DNA of 64,000 nucleotides, from NCBI RefSeq assembly GCF_016802725.1, contig NC_052668.1, positions 26,530,501 through 26,594,500 on the forward strand, written 5' to 3'. The position numbers and the translations under genes are program-made. Every line of letters starts with the position of its first letter. The stretch's first letter is position 1. The stretch comes from Solenopsis invicta. Its lineage: Eukaryota > Arthropoda > Insecta > Hymenoptera > Formicidae. This document shows, in pieces, positions 1-11,564 of this stretch. A model generated the notes under the pieces. That model had not been told where the DNA came from. It saw only the letters and a program-made list of their open reading frames with translations, and did no database searches.

Positions 1-1528
1 ATTTAATAATTTATAATTAAAAATTATAAAATATATTAGGCTATTTTTAAATTATTTCAATAATTTAAAGAAAAATTTATTTAAATAAATTGCATAAAGT
101 AATAATAATAATATAAGTAAAGAGTTAGTAAATTATTAATTTTTTTACTATAGAAATTTTATAGTAAGGAAACGGTCAAGTGTATTCCTATTTTTTGAGC
201 AGTTACCCCTCAATTTAATTTTATTTTAAAGAAACTTGCAATCAATAATGATATTTCTAGTCAAACAAAATCATTTTTAATCACAAAAAATCTAATAATT
301 ACACATTCAATCATGAAAAATTATTGTGTAATTAGATGAAATTATTTGTAATCAGATATAATCATATAAAATCAAATAAAATTATGTAATTTGTGGTACA
401 ACATTTTAGTTAATAATTACCTCTTCCGTGTAATCTTATACGTTAATAAGTCATTAAGAATGTCATATGTTAATAAACTTATATGTAATATTGGATCACT
501 TTATCTACTTTTCTAACACATTTGAAAAAGAAGAAAACATAATTAGTTGAATACATATGTACTCGGTCTGAGTTAAATAAAACTTTTCCTAAAAATCTTC
601 ACGTAAATATTTCAAACTGTTTAAATTAATATTTGAAAATGTTTTCTATTTTGAATCTATCAGTTTTTAACTTTGGAAACAATAAAAAAATCAGAAAAAA
701 TCTTAAAGCTTAGAAGGCCATATAGAGTATGTACAGTTATCATAGTATTATATCTGTATTAGTCACTCCTATTGCGTTCTTTTTATTTAACACGTTAAGC
801 GCCACGCTGGTCCCTAGGAACCGGCGCTAGACCTTCCGTTCAGGCCTCGCCGGCGCCGGTCCGTACGGATCGGTAAAACCCGCTTGACGGCTAATTATGG
901 CCTGAACGGAACGGCACGTAAAACCGGCGTGGCGCTTAACGTGTTAACAAAATTCGAATTTAATTCAACTAGGGATACTTTTGATTTCGTAAATACGTAT
1001 AAGACTAATTTTTATATTTGAAAAATGTCACATACAAATAAATTAATTTTAACATTCTTCATATGTGAGATATTTAAATATTAACTGTTAAAAAAATTAC
1101 CATTTATATTCATTTTGTTTTCATTAAATTTAATTTCTGTTAATGTATTACGTGTATATTACTGCACAACAAAAAGCACAACAAAAAGATAGTGATCCCT
1201 TTAGGAGGAAAATGTAAAAAGATTTATTTAATTAATGTACAATATGCTAATACGTATACAACGTAAAATAATATAAATATTTAAATTATAGAAATATAAA
1301 CCTTCTAAAAATTTTAATAATATTGTAATACAATATATAAATCCACTTATGAAAAAATAATTTTACTTTTGTTATATTTTAATATGCTCGTATCATTGAT
1401 CACTATCTCTTGTAGTTAGCACTTGAATGTTTCAAGACTGATTACCTAATTAAGTTAGTTAATTATGAAAATGCCCTTTAATTTAATAAATTAAATGCAA
1501 TTAATTGGCGAACTAAGCACGCTAAACA
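1..1528. other. Intergenic part of Gr array unit
   Basis: No gene is visible. The sequence is AT-rich. From the start to about 1,100 it can be aligned by eye with roughly 24,225-25,140, the region upstream of the seventh receptor copy. Shared landmarks include the run of ATC-rich repeats near 240-390 and the stretch ending in GATTTCGTAAATA near 980-1,000. This indicates that the window opens inside a tandem array and that another unit probably lies to the left. The only clear interruption of the alignment is a GC-rich palindromic element at 791-943. Confidence 0.6.
791..943. mobile_element. piggyBac-type MITE, 153 bp
   Basis: This is a GC-rich insert in very AT-rich DNA. The ends are inverted repeats: CACGTTAAGCGCCACGC on the left and GCGTGGCGCTTAACGTG on the right. 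It is flanked on both sides by TTAA (787-790 and 944-947), the target duplication typical of piggyBac transposons. The paralogous stretch near 24,961-24,985 lacks the insert and reads through the site, so it acts as an empty-site control. It is too short to code for a transposase. Assignment to piggyBac rests on the TTAA duplication only. Confidence 0.8.
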
Positions 1529-1574
1529 TATAAATAAAACGCAATTTAATATTGTGCAAGTAGAACGTTCTTCG
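1529..1574 (+). promoter_or_regulatory. Core promoter of Gr copy 1
   Basis: TATAAATA at 1529-1536 is followed about 30 bp later by TAGAACGTTCTTCG (1561-1574). The same pair at the same spacing precedes all eight receptor copies, about 185-235 bp before the start codon. A second conserved TATA-like string (CTATAAAATATTCTG) lies about 100 bp before the ATG, so the start site could be either. No transcript evidence is available. Confidence 0.5.
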
Positions 1575-1760
1575 ACGTGCACGAAGCATCAGGGAAAATT
1601 TACGACGTGTTTGCTTCTCAGAGTGTTTCGCTTCTAGACAAGATTTACATTTTTTTCTATAAAATATTCTGTATCACAAAGATTTATAATATGTAATCAG
1701 CATCTATACTCTCGTTTGGAAAATAATAAGAATCTATTAGCAAGATAATAAGAGGCAAAA

Positions 1761-3379
1761 ATGGAGCAGAAAGTACATGTGCAAGTGAAGGACAACTCGC
1801 CGTCGATAGAGCGCATCTTACGTCCAATATCGTACTGCGCCTGGCTCTTGGGCGTCGGGATTGCACATCCGCGAAAGTGTCCAAAAGCTACAACGATAAT
1901 GATACGTATAATTCACATGGCTGTGTGTTCCTATATCATGATATGCGACACAAAAGATTTCTATTTTTTCATATCGTATTATTCTGACAATATTCAGTTC
2001 AAATTAGAAATGTACATACATCTTTTAAAGAAGATAATATGTTACACATCAACTTATTATTATATTTATCACGGAATCAGGCAGTACAACAAGTGGTCGG
2101 AACTGATGGATAGATTGAAAGAACTCGATCAGAAGATCAGGAAAGAAATATCCATGAATGACCAGTCAATAAAAATTGTCGAAGCGCTAGCAATTTTCAT
2201 GACGTTCATTTTCTGTCTTTTGTGGCCGATTATTCAAGTTCTGTATTATTATCTTATCTATAAAAAGTTGATGTTTTTGGAACTTTTTACAAAAATCATG
2301 GAGTTTTACTACATATTAGCGCTGTCGTTGATCAACAGCTTTGTCTTCAACGTTGTCGTCTATGTATTATATTGCAGATTTCAAACAGTAAATAAATTGA
2401 TTGGCCAGTTGAATGAGTTATCCGATGTGCAATGGATCGCGTTCAAAATTAGACGCATCAAAGAATTGCATGCCGGTGAGTTTTTGCCAATAATATATAA
2501 TCCGATAATGTAGATTTATATGATTCGAAATATAATTTAATACGATCCATGAAAAAATTGCGATGATACTATAGTCGAGTTGTAAATTCTGTTGTGCAGA
2601 TATTTGTGATCTTGCTAATATGGTAAACGATATTCACGGTCTTCATCTCCTCTTCTGCTCAGCAAATTGTTTCACCACGGCTGTGCCCGCACTATTCACT
2701 TTTTACAATAACATAAACATTGGCTACACGCCACTGATGATAAACTCAGTCTTCGAAATTGTATATGCCATGCAAATCTGCCTGATTTGTTGGATTTGCA
2801 CAATCGCGTGTCAAGAATCCAATAAAACCGGGAGACTCATACACAAAATTATATTGAATTGCAAACTTGTGAATTTAGATATGCACGAGGCGAGTAATCA
2901 ATCGAGTCTAGAAATGCGATCTGCACTGGAAGACTTAAACAGCGATCAAACTTCTAATTGTAGCAGCAGTCACAATCCGTTTGTTGTGGAAAATTTTTTG
3001 CGCAGAAATCTGGACCGAGAGTGTATCACAAAAGAGATCAATGATTTTTCGATTCAACTGCAGCAGAATCGAATAGCATTTACGGCCTGCAATTTCTTCG
3101 AAATAAACAATGCTTCGTTTGGTTGTGTGAGTATTTAATTCATTTACTTCATTTTCAATCTTGTAGAAGAGAAGTTTTTTTCGAATTGCAATGTAAATAA
3201 TATGAGTCATCAGAAAAGTTAAATAAAATAAATTTGTTTTTCAGTTCGTCGGAGTGATCGTCAGTTATCTAATAATAGTTCTTCAATATTCTCAAGATTT
3301 TAACAACCTACTAGAAAAGCATCTTTCGAAATTATGTTCTAAGAACGCAAAAAACATTACGTTGGATTACAATAATTGA
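1761..3379 (+). CDS. Gustatory receptor, copy 1 (3 exons, 458 aa)
   Basis: Exons are 1761-2475, 2600-3126 and 3245-3379. Introns have GTGAGT donors and pyrimidine-CAG acceptors; phases are 1 and 0. The product is a predicted seven-pass insect gustatory receptor of the dendritic membrane, a family of ligand-gated cation channels with cytosolic N-terminus. Approximate segments: TM1 43-63, TM2 86-106, TM3 139-161, TM4 179-206. The linkers after TM2 (YNKW.ELMDRLKELDQKIRKE) and TM4 (CRFQTVNKLIGQL) are cytosolic in this topology and are conserved across copies. Exon 2 ends FTACNFFEINNASFGC, the family's pre-TM7 motif. Exon 3 reads FVGVIVSYLIIVLQY, a degenerate TYhhhhhQF signature. It has the longest tail of the array, 29 residues past the motif. 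The start is an ATG in the context AAAATGG, aligned in all copies. The ligand is unknown. Confidence 0.88.
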
Positions 3380-3781
3380 GATTTCATGCTTCTGCTTCTT
3401 TTAGCATTATAGAACCAATTGTAAACATTTATTCTTTTCTAAAAATTTCTATCTTTACATTGTACAATAATATTGTTTTACTGTGTCCTGCGTTCTTCTA
3501 TCATACTGGTAAAAATATATTAAGAGGCTAATTACAAATCAAAAATATATTACAAGTATTCCATTATTGTTTGGGTATCATATAGTATTTCAAAAAATGA
3601 AGTGGCGATACGTGACAAGCAACTAATTGAGATTGAATTAGATTCGCGTAGCGACTCGTTCCCGATACAACATAACTCATATACACTAATTTAATTAACA
3701 ATTAAAATTTTACGAAAGCATCAATCCGCCAAAAAGATTGTACATCTGAATATACGTGTCTCGCGCTGTCAATCTCGAAGA

Positions 3782-4036
3782 TGTTACACAGCGCAGTGGA
3801 TTATATCAATCGTGATCACAATGTAACAGATGTAACAATCTCAGAAAGAATTTCTAATAACAAGAGTAAAAATATTCTTGATACACTTAATTTAGTTGCC
3901 ACTTTATGCAGTATAAAAGTAACGCAATGTCAAGATGAAGTCTACAATTCCTTTCTTCCTGAATTAACAAAGATTGATTTATTTGTCTTAGCAAGAGTAA
4001 CTGTATATAAACTTTAATGTATATATATTTTTTTAC
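3782..4036 (+). repeat. LTR-like block, 3'-truncated copy 1
   Basis: It begins TGTTACACAGCGCAGTGGAT, as in the full copies at 13738, 22023, 27924 and 32412. It diverges after the run of T near 4025-4036, where the sequence joins DNA that lies well beyond the block in the longer units. This indicates an internal deletion. Confidence 0.5.
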
Positions 4037-4178
4037 GACGGATGGCTCGAACAATTAATCAAGATATGTTACTTTTTATGATGTATTGAGATAAAAATTA
4101 TACGAATAGTTAGTGTAACCTTCCTGTAAGTCTAATCACCATGTAGTTTTTTCGTATATTGATATAGATGCTCTCTTA

Positions 4179-4470
4179 ATCTGAATCAATGGATAATCAC
4201 TGATCACCAGTATCAAGTATGCCACTGGTAATCAGTGATTATCTGAACTAAAAAATAAATGAATTTATCCTGTATTTATTAATATTAATATTAATATTAA
4301 TGACTATTGCGTAATTATTAGTATTTAAGAGTGTCTATTAATACACTAATCAATAAAAACTTTTTAATGATTAGCAGTACCTTTTCATTGATTTTTACGT
4401 TAAAAAAATCACTGATTTATCAGTGCCAAGTATGCCACTGGATAATCAGCGACTATCCACTGATTCAGAT
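4179..4470. mobile_element. MITE with TTA target duplication, copy 1
   Basis: The left end ATCTGAATCAATGGATAATC mirrors the right end GACTATCCACTGATTCAGAT, giving terminal inverted repeats of about 33 bp with a few mismatches. TTA flanks both ends (4176-4178 and 4471-4473), as expected for PIF/Harbinger-type elements. A second nested palindrome (GATAATCACTGAT against AATCAGTGATTATC) lies in the left end. There is no coding capacity. A copy in the same place downstream of the next receptor is part of the unit duplication, not a second insertion. Confidence 0.7.
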
Positions 4471-5268
4471 TTAGAGACTGAGTAAAAATACTATTGAAAG
4501 TATGCTTATGATTTAAAGAGGACTTGTGACAAACTGAAAACATACAATGGAAAATTGGACAATGCTACTATAAATAGATTAAAAAAATTGTTATAAATAT
4601 ATTAATTAAAAACTAAACTGTTGTAACGCTTCAGGTGTAGATAAGCATTGGAACATTGCGGTGAAATGTTTAATTATATAGTCGCGTTTTACATTTTTAA
4701 TAGCAAATTAAGAATATTCATAAATATACGTAAAATCTTAACAATTATTAAAAACAATTCATTATTTTAATTTTACGCAGTAAAAACTAATAATAATATA
4801 ATAAAATCAAAAAACATGTTAAAATTTCAACAATTGTCACATCAGTTGTTCCTCAATAAAATAAGTCACTTTTTGATGAGATCTGTATCAATCATATCAA
4901 TCTGTATTATTTCCTCAATACTTATTAAATTTGAAACCAAGGCATGTATGAATTCTTTAATTACTTTTTCGTGAAATTAAGTTATACGTAAAGTATACGT
5001 TATTATGAAATAGTGTACAAATATTCGTGCTTGAAATATATACAATACATATATCCACATACGAAAAAATAATTTTACTTTTGTACATTTTAATTTGCTC
5101 GTATAATTGATCACTATCTTTTGTTGTTTACACTTGTACGTTCTATACTTAATTAATTAATTAATTAACTAGAATAATTAAGTATTAAAACGCATTTTAC
5201 TTTAATAAATTAAATTTGCTACTTAATACATTAACCTTGCATGTAATTTGCTAATATCGTTCCACACT

Positions 5269-5314
5269 TATAAATGGCACGCAATCTAATGTTGCACTAG
5301 TAGAACGTTCTTCG
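5269..5314 (+). promoter_or_regulatory. Core promoter of Gr pseudogene copy 2
   Basis: TATAAATG (5269-5276) is followed by TAGAACGTTCTTCG (5301-5314). The module is intact although the gene downstream is broken, so the copy may still be transcribed. Confidence 0.45.
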
Positions 5315-5487
5315 TTGTGCACGAAGCATCAGAGAAAATTTACAACGTGCGAGGTTTTCAGAGTGTTTATAGATAAGATTTAATATTTTTTCTATAAAAC
5401 ATTTTGTATTGCAAAGATAATATGAAATCAGCAGCCATACTCTTGCAAACTAATAAGAATTGATTAGCAAGATAATAAAAGGCGAAA

Positions 5488-7196
5488 ATGGAGAGAGAGA
5501 TGGTACATGATGCAAGCTGAAGAGACAACTCGCCCTCGATAGAGAGCATATTACGTCCAATATCATACACCGCCTGGCTCTTAGGCGTCGGTATTGCACG
5601 TCCGCGAAAGTGTCCTAAAGCTATAACGATAATAATACGTATGATTCACATGGCTGTGTGTTCCTATACCATGATACGCAACACAAAACTTTCCTCTCTC
5701 ATCATATTGCATTATTCTGACGATATTCAGATAAAATTGGAAACGTACATACATCTTTTCATGTTGATAACATGTTACACATCAACTTATTATTATATTT
5801 ATCACGGAATCAGGCAGTACAACAAGTGGCCGGAACTGATGGATAGATTGAAAGAACTCGATCAGAAAATCAGAAAAGAAATATCCATGAATGACCAGTC
5901 AATAAAAATTGTCGAAGCGCTAGCACTTTTCATGACGTTCATTTTCTGTCCTTTGATGCCAATTATTCAAGTTCTGTATTATTACTTATCTTATCATATA
6001 AGTACACGAAATTTTTATAAGAAATGCTGTTTTACTACATATTAGCGCAGTCGTTGATCAACTGCTTCGTCATCAACGTTGTCGTCTATGTGTTATATTG
6101 CAGATTTCAAACAGTAAATAAATTGATTGGCCAGTTGAATGAGTTATCCGATGTGCAATGGATCGCGTTCAAGATTAGACGCATCAAAGAATTCCATGCC
6201 GGTGAGTTTTTGCGAATATTACATATATAATTCGATAATGTAGATTTATATGCTCGAAATATAATTTAATACGATCTATGAAAAAATTGCGATGATATCT
6301 ATAGTCAAATTGTAAATTCTGTTGTGCAGATATTTGTGATCTCGCTAATATGGTAAACGATATTCATGGTCTTCATCTCCTCTTCTGCTCGGCGAATTGC
6401 TTCACCATGGCTGTGCGACTATTCACTTTTTACAATGACGTAAACACTGCTAGCTGTCGACCAATGATACAACTCTTCTTCACATTGTATATGCCATGCA
6501 AATCTGCCTGATTTGTTGGATTTGCACAATCGCGTGTCAAGAATCTAATAAGACCGGAAAACTCATACATAAAATTATATTGAATTGCAAACTTGTGAAT
6601 TTAGATATGTACGAGGCGAGTAATCAATCGAGTCTAGAAATGCGATCTGCATTGGAAGACTTGAACAGTGAGCAAAATTCTAATTGTAGCAGCAGTCACA
6701 ATCCGTATGTTGTGGAAAATTTTTTGCGCAGAAATCTGGATCGAGAGTGTATCACAAAAGAGATCAATGATTTTTCGATTCAACTGCAACAGAATCGAGT
6801 AGCATTTACGGCTTGCGATTTCTTCGAAATAAACAATGCTTCGTTTGGTTGTGTGAGTATTTAATTTATTTACTTCATTTTCAATTTCCGTAGAAGAGAA
6901 GCTTTTTCCGAATTGCAATGTAAATAATACGAGTCATCAGAAAAATTAAATGAAATAAACTTGTTTTTCAGTTCGTCGGAGTGATCGTCACTTATCTATT
7001 AATCTTTGTTCAATTCTACCAACATTCTGAAGATTTTAACAATACTAAAAAAGCATATTTTGAAATTAGTTTGAGAGCGCAAAGGAACATAGTTGGATTA
7101 CAAAATCCAACGTCATGCTTCTCTTTTTTGCATTATAGTACCAATTGTAAACATTTATTCTTTTCTAAAAATTTCTATCTTTACATTGTACAATAA
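5488..7196 (+). pseudogene. Gustatory receptor pseudogene, copy 2
   Basis: It aligns over its whole length to copy 1. Exon equivalents are 5488-6201, 6330-6852 and 6972-7196, and the splice sites are still consensus. There are three lesions. Small indels in the N-terminal repeat produce an in-frame TGA at 5518-5520 (codon 11). A frameshift lies in exon 1 near 5,990-6,020, in the variable segment before TM4. A net 4-bp loss in exon 2 lies between about 6,410 and 6,495. A restart at the next in-frame ATG (5641) would lack about 40 residues and still meet both frameshifts. Exon 3 is intact and has a perfect signature, TYLLIFVQF, with a long 3' open tail. Independent lesions in both large exons make an assembly error unlikely. 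Confidence 0.88.
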
Positions 7197-7499
7197 TATT
7201 GTTTTACTGTGTCCCGTGTTCTTATTCATACTGGTAAAAATAATTAAGAAGCTAATTACAAATAAAAAATACATTACAAGTATTCCATTATTGTTTGGGT
7301 AGTATATATTATTTCAAAACGATGAAGTGGCGATACAAGCAACTAATTGAGGTTGAAGTAGATTCGCAAAGCGACTCGTTCTCGATACAACATAACTCAT
7401 ATACACTGATTTAGTTAGCAATTAAAATTTTACGAAAGCATCAATCCGCCAAAAAGATTGTACATCTGAATACGTGTCTCGCGCTGTCAATCTCGTAGA

Positions 7500-7739
7500 T
7501 GTTGCACAGCGCAGTCGATTATATCAATCGCGATTACGATGTAACAATCTCAGAAAGAATTTCTAATAACAAGAGTAAAAATATTCTTGATACACTTAAT
7601 TTAGTCACTTTATGTAGTATAAAAGTAACGTAATGTTAAGATGAAGTCTACAATTCCTTTCCTCCTGAATTAACAAAGATTAATTTATTTGTCTTGGCAA
7701 GAGTAACTGTATATAAACTTTAATGTATATTTTTTTACA
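7500..7739 (+). repeat. LTR-like block, 3'-truncated copy 2
   Basis: Same start (TGTTGCACAGCGCAGTCGAT) and same truncation point as the copy at 3782, so the deletion happened before units 1 and 2 separated. Confidence 0.5.
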
Positions 7740-7898
7740 ACGGATAGCTCGAACGACTAATCACGTTATGTTACTTTTTATGATGTATCGAGATAAAAAT
7801 TATACGAATAGTTGGTGTAACCTTCCTGTAAGTCTTTACAAAAATTCAAGTTTAATCACCATGTAGTTTTTTCGTATGTTAATATACATACTTTCTAA

Positions 7899-8172
7899 AT
7901 CTGAATCAGTGGATAATCACTGATCATCAATGTCAAGTATGCCACTGGTAATTAGTGATTATCTAAACTGAAAAATCAATAAATTTATCGTGTATTTATT
8001 AATAACTATAGTGTAATTATTAGTATTTAAGAGTGTCTATTAATACACTAATCAATAAAAACTTTTTAATGATTAGCAGTACCTTTTCATTGATTTTTAC
8101 GTTAAAAAAATCACTGATTTATCAGTGCCAAGTATGCCACTGGATAATCAGCGACTATCCACTGATTCAGAT
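7899..8172. mobile_element. MITE, copy 2 (co-duplicated)
   Basis: It has the same inverted ends as the element at 4179-4470 (ATCTGAATCAGTGGATAATC and its mirror). It is about 18 bp shorter because of an internal deletion. The flanking TTA is no longer intact on either side. It occupies the same place in the unit, so it was carried here by tandem duplication. Confidence 0.65.
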
Positions 8173-8957
8173 TCAGAGACTGAGTAAAAATACTATTGAA
8201 AGTATGCTTATGATTTAAAGAGGACTTGTGACAAACTGAAAACATACAATGGAAAATTGGACAATGCTACTAAAAATAAATTTAAAAAATTGTTATAAAT
8301 ATATTAATTAAAAACTAAGCTGTTGTAACGCTTCAGGTGTAGGTAAGCATTGAAACATTGCGGTGAGATGTCTAATTGTATAGTCGCGTCCTACATTTTT
8401 AATAGCAAATTAAGAATATTGATAAATATACGTAAAATCTTAACAATTATTAAAAACAATTCATTATTTTAATTTTACGCAATAAACACTAATAATAATA
8501 TGATGTAATCGAAATACATGTTAGAATTTCAACAATTGTCACATCAGTTGTTCCTCAATAAAATAAGTCACTTTTGCTGAGATTTGTATCAATCATATCG
8601 CCTTAATACTTATTGAATTTAAAACCAAGGCATGTACAAACTTTTTAATTACGTTTTCGTTAAATTAAGTTATACGTAAAGTATACGTTATTATGAAATA
8701 GTGTACAAATATTAGTGCTTGAAATATATACAATACATATGTCCACATACGAAAAAATAATTTTACTTTTGTATATTTTAATTTGCTCGTATAATTGATC
8801 ACTATCTTTTGTTGTTTACACTTGTACGTTCTATGCTTGATTAATTAATTAATTAACTAGAATAATTAAGTGTTAAAACGCATTTTACTTTAATAAATTA
8901 AATTTCCTCCTTTAATACATTAACTTTGCATGTAATTTGCTAATATCGTTCCACACT

Positions 8958-9004
8958 TATGAATGGCACGCAATCTAATGTTGCATTAGTAGAACGTTCT
9001 TCTT
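8958..9004 (+). promoter_or_regulatory. Core promoter of Gr copy 3, TATA mutated
   Basis: The upstream TATA reads TATGAATG here, where the other copies have TATAAATG, TATAAATA or TATAAAAG. The AGAACGTTCTTC element (8991-9002) is kept. The second TATA-like string nearer the ATG (CTATAAAACATTCTG) is also kept and may serve instead. Confidence 0.4.
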
Positions 9005-9184
9005 TGTGCACGAAGCATCAGAGAAAATTCACAACGTACGAGATTCTCAGAGTGTTTATAGACAAGGTTTAATATTTTTTCTATAAAACATTCTGTATTG
9101 CAAGGATCTATAATATGAAATCAGCAGCCACACTCTCGTTTGCAAACTAATAAGAATTGATTAGCAAGATAATAAAAGGCGAAA

Positions 9185-10758
9185 ATGAAGAAGTTCCATG
9201 TGCAAGTGAAAGAAAACTCGCCGTTGGTAGAGGCGAAAATGAATGAAGAGATTCATGCACAAGCGAAAGACAACTCGCCCTCGATAGAGAACATCTTACG
9301 TCCAATATCATACACCGCCTGGCTTTTAGGCGTCGGTATTGCACGTCCACGAAAGTGTCCTAAAGCTATAACGATAATAATACGTATGATTCACATGGCT
9401 GTGTGTTCCTATGTCATGATACGCGACACTAAATATTACTTCGCTAATATTCAGGTTGACATAAGGGTGTACATATATTATTTTATAGACAGGATGATAT
9501 ATTACATATCAACCTTTTATTATATTTATCATGGAATCAGGCTGTACAACAAGTGGCCGGAGCTGATGGATAGATTGAAAGAACTCGATCAGAACATCAG
9601 GAAAGAAACATCCATGAATTACCGATTTTTAAAAATTGTTGAAGCACTAGCAATTTTCACGACGTTTATTTTCTGTCCTTTGTGGCCGATTATTAAAATT
9701 CTGAATTATTACCTTAACGTATCACATATAGTACACGAAACTTATATAATAAGAATGCTGTATTATTACATATTAGCACAGTCGTTGATCAACAGCTTCG
9801 TCTTCGTCGTTGTCGTCTATGTGTTATATTGCAGATTTCAAATAATAAATAAATTGATCGGTCAGTTGGAAAAGTTATCCAATGTGCAATGGATCGCGTT
9901 CAAGATTAGACGCATCAGAAAATTGCATGCCGGTGAGTTCTTGTGAATATTACATAATATAACCCAATAATGTAGATTTACATAGCTCGAAATACAATTT
10001 AATACGATCTATGAAAAAGTTGCGATGATATCATAGTCCAATTGTAAATTCTGTTGTGCAGATGTTTGTGATCTCGCCAGCATGGTCAACGATATTCACG
10101 GTCTTCATCTCCTCTTCTGCTCGGCGAATTGTTTCACCATGGCTATAGTTTCACTATTCTTTGTTTTTAAATACGTGAAGCATTTTAGCTGGGTAGATCT
10201 GATACAACATTTCTTATTCATTGTATATTCCATGCAATTCTGCCTGATTTGTTGGATTTGCACACTTGCGAGTCAAGAATCCAATAGGACCGGCAGAATC
10301 ATGCATAAAGTTATAATGAATTGCCAACCTCTAAGTCTTGATAATCGCGACGCGATTAATCAATCGAGTTTAGAAATGCGATCTGCACGAGAAGATTGGA
10401 ACAACGTGAAGAACTATAATTGTAGCAGTCATAATCTGTACGTCGTGAGAAATTTTTTGCACAAAAATCTGGACCAAAAGTGTGTCAGAAAAGAAGTCAA
10501 TGATTTTTCGATTCAACTGCAGCAGAATCGAGTAGTATTCACGGCCTGCGATTTCTTCGAAATGAACAATGCTTCTTTCGGTTATGTGAGTATATAATTT
10601 ATATTTACTTCATTACAATAATCGTCGAAGAGTAGCTCTTTTCGATTTGTACTGTACATAATAGTTATCAAAACAATTAAATAAAGTAAACTTTCTTTTA
10701 GTTCGTCGGGGTGATCGTCACTTATCTAATACTCTTCGTTCAATTCAACACCTTTTAA
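9185..10758 (+). CDS. Gustatory receptor, copy 3 (3 exons, 442 aa)
   Basis: Exons are 9185-9932, 10062-10585 and 10702-10758, with intron phases 1 and 0. It is an intact seven-pass Gr. Exon 3 gives a perfect family signature, TYLILFVQF, and the protein ends four residues later. The N-terminus is unusual. The ~19-residue segment HVQVKENSPLVEAKM is followed by a second version, HAQAKDNSPSIENILRP, so the cytosolic tail is duplicated. Only the copy at 20010 shares this. The two also share ARPRKCP, YYFA in the first outer loop and RIMHKVI.NCQP in exon 2, so they are sisters. An AATAAA at 10937-10942 is a plausible poly(A) signal. The start used is the first ATG of the duplicated tail; starting at the internal ATG (9239) would give a tail of normal length. 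Confidence 0.88.
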
Positions 10759-11518
10759 AAATTAAGAAAAAATACTAGAAATGTATTTGAAACGTTTGGA
10801 AATATGTTAAAATCCAACATCACATTTTTTTTCTTTACAGTACCAATTGTAAACATTTTTCTTTCTAAATATTTTTATATCGTTGTATAGTAATATTATT
10901 TCACTGTGACCCGTGTTCTTATGTCTTGCTTGTAAAAATAAATTAAGAGACTAATACTATGTAAAAAAAGTAAGATAAATGTTTCGGTATCGTTTAGACA
11001 ACATTATTGTAAAAGCGACGTGGCGATATATGACGCGCAACTAATTGTCGACGAATTAGGTTCGCGTAGCGACTCGTTCTCGATACAAAATAATTGATAT
11101 ATACTGATTTACTGAACAATTAAAACTTTACAAAAGCATCAATCCACGGAAAGAATTGTACGTATGGAAATACGTGTCTCGTGCTTTCAATCTCGTAGAT
11201 GTTACACAATGCAGTCCATTATGCATTAATAGAAATAAGATATAAGATAATGTATTTATTTAAATTAAAACAATATAAAATTCAAACATTTTAGTAAGAT
11301 CATAGTACAATACATCTATCCACTTACGAAAAAATAATTTTAATATTGAAATTTTTTTAATTTGATCACTATCTTTTATTGTTAATATGTGCACGTTCTA
11401 AATTTAATTAACTACTTTTTTAATTAAAAATAAAATGCGATTAAAATCGATAAGATATTAAAATACATTTTACTTTAATAAATTAAATGCATTTAATTTG
11501 TTAATGTCGTGCTGAACT
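10759..11518. other. Short intergenic DNA, unit 3
   Basis: No gene is seen. This is the shortest spacer in the array. The receptor 3' flank runs into the first few bases of the LTR-like block (from 11210) and is then joined directly to promoter-proximal sequence of the next unit near 11,220. About 1.2-1.8 kb present in neighbouring units is missing. Confidence 0.6.
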
Positions 11519-11564
11519 TATAAATACCACGTAATTTAATGTTGCCTAAGTAAAACGTTCTTCG
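11519..11564 (+). promoter_or_regulatory. Core promoter of Gr copy 4
   Basis: TATAAATA (11519-11526) followed by TAAAACGTTCTTCG (11551-11564); one base differs from the consensus element. Confidence 0.45.

Larger units (their letters stand above)
3380..5268. other. Intergenic DNA, unit 1
   Basis: No gene is supported. It holds the receptor 3' region, the left part of the LTR-like block (3782 to about 4036), a TTA-flanked inverted-repeat element (4179-4470) and AT-rich sequence leading into the next promoter. The whole stretch is nearly identical in order and sequence to 7197-8957, so units 1 and 2 were copied together recently. The open frame at 3781-4017 is not preserved in the paralogous blocks and is not a gene. 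Confidence 0.65.
7197..8957. other. Intergenic DNA, unit 2
   Basis: No gene is seen. It is a close copy of 3380-5268 in the same order: truncated LTR-like block (7500-7739), inverted-repeat element (7899-8172), then AT-rich DNA. One difference is the loss of a short AATATT-type repeat seen near 4280-4300. Confidence 0.65.

Noticed and set aside
1684..1884. Minus-strand frames opposite the start of exon 1 (also at 9147, 16027, 19933, 25918, 30319)
   Set aside because: They recur only because exon 1 is repeated; they are shadows of the receptor coding frame and lack splice or start context.
1761..3379. Odorant receptor (7tm_6) instead of gustatory receptor
   Set aside because: The phase-0 intron before a short last exon with TYhhhhhQF and the FTAC.FF motif upstream are Gr features.
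3781..4017. 78-codon + strand frame after Gr copy 1
   Set aside because: It lies in the LTR-like block, and the paralogous blocks carry stops and frameshifts at the same place.
4178..4471. CRISPR-like array of the ATGCCACTGG repeats
   Set aside because: The repeats are the inverted ends and palindromes of a MITE in a eukaryotic genome, without regular spacers.
7899..8172. Treating the second TTA element as an independent insertion
   Set aside because: It has the same position and flanks as the copy at 4179, so it was carried by the unit duplication.
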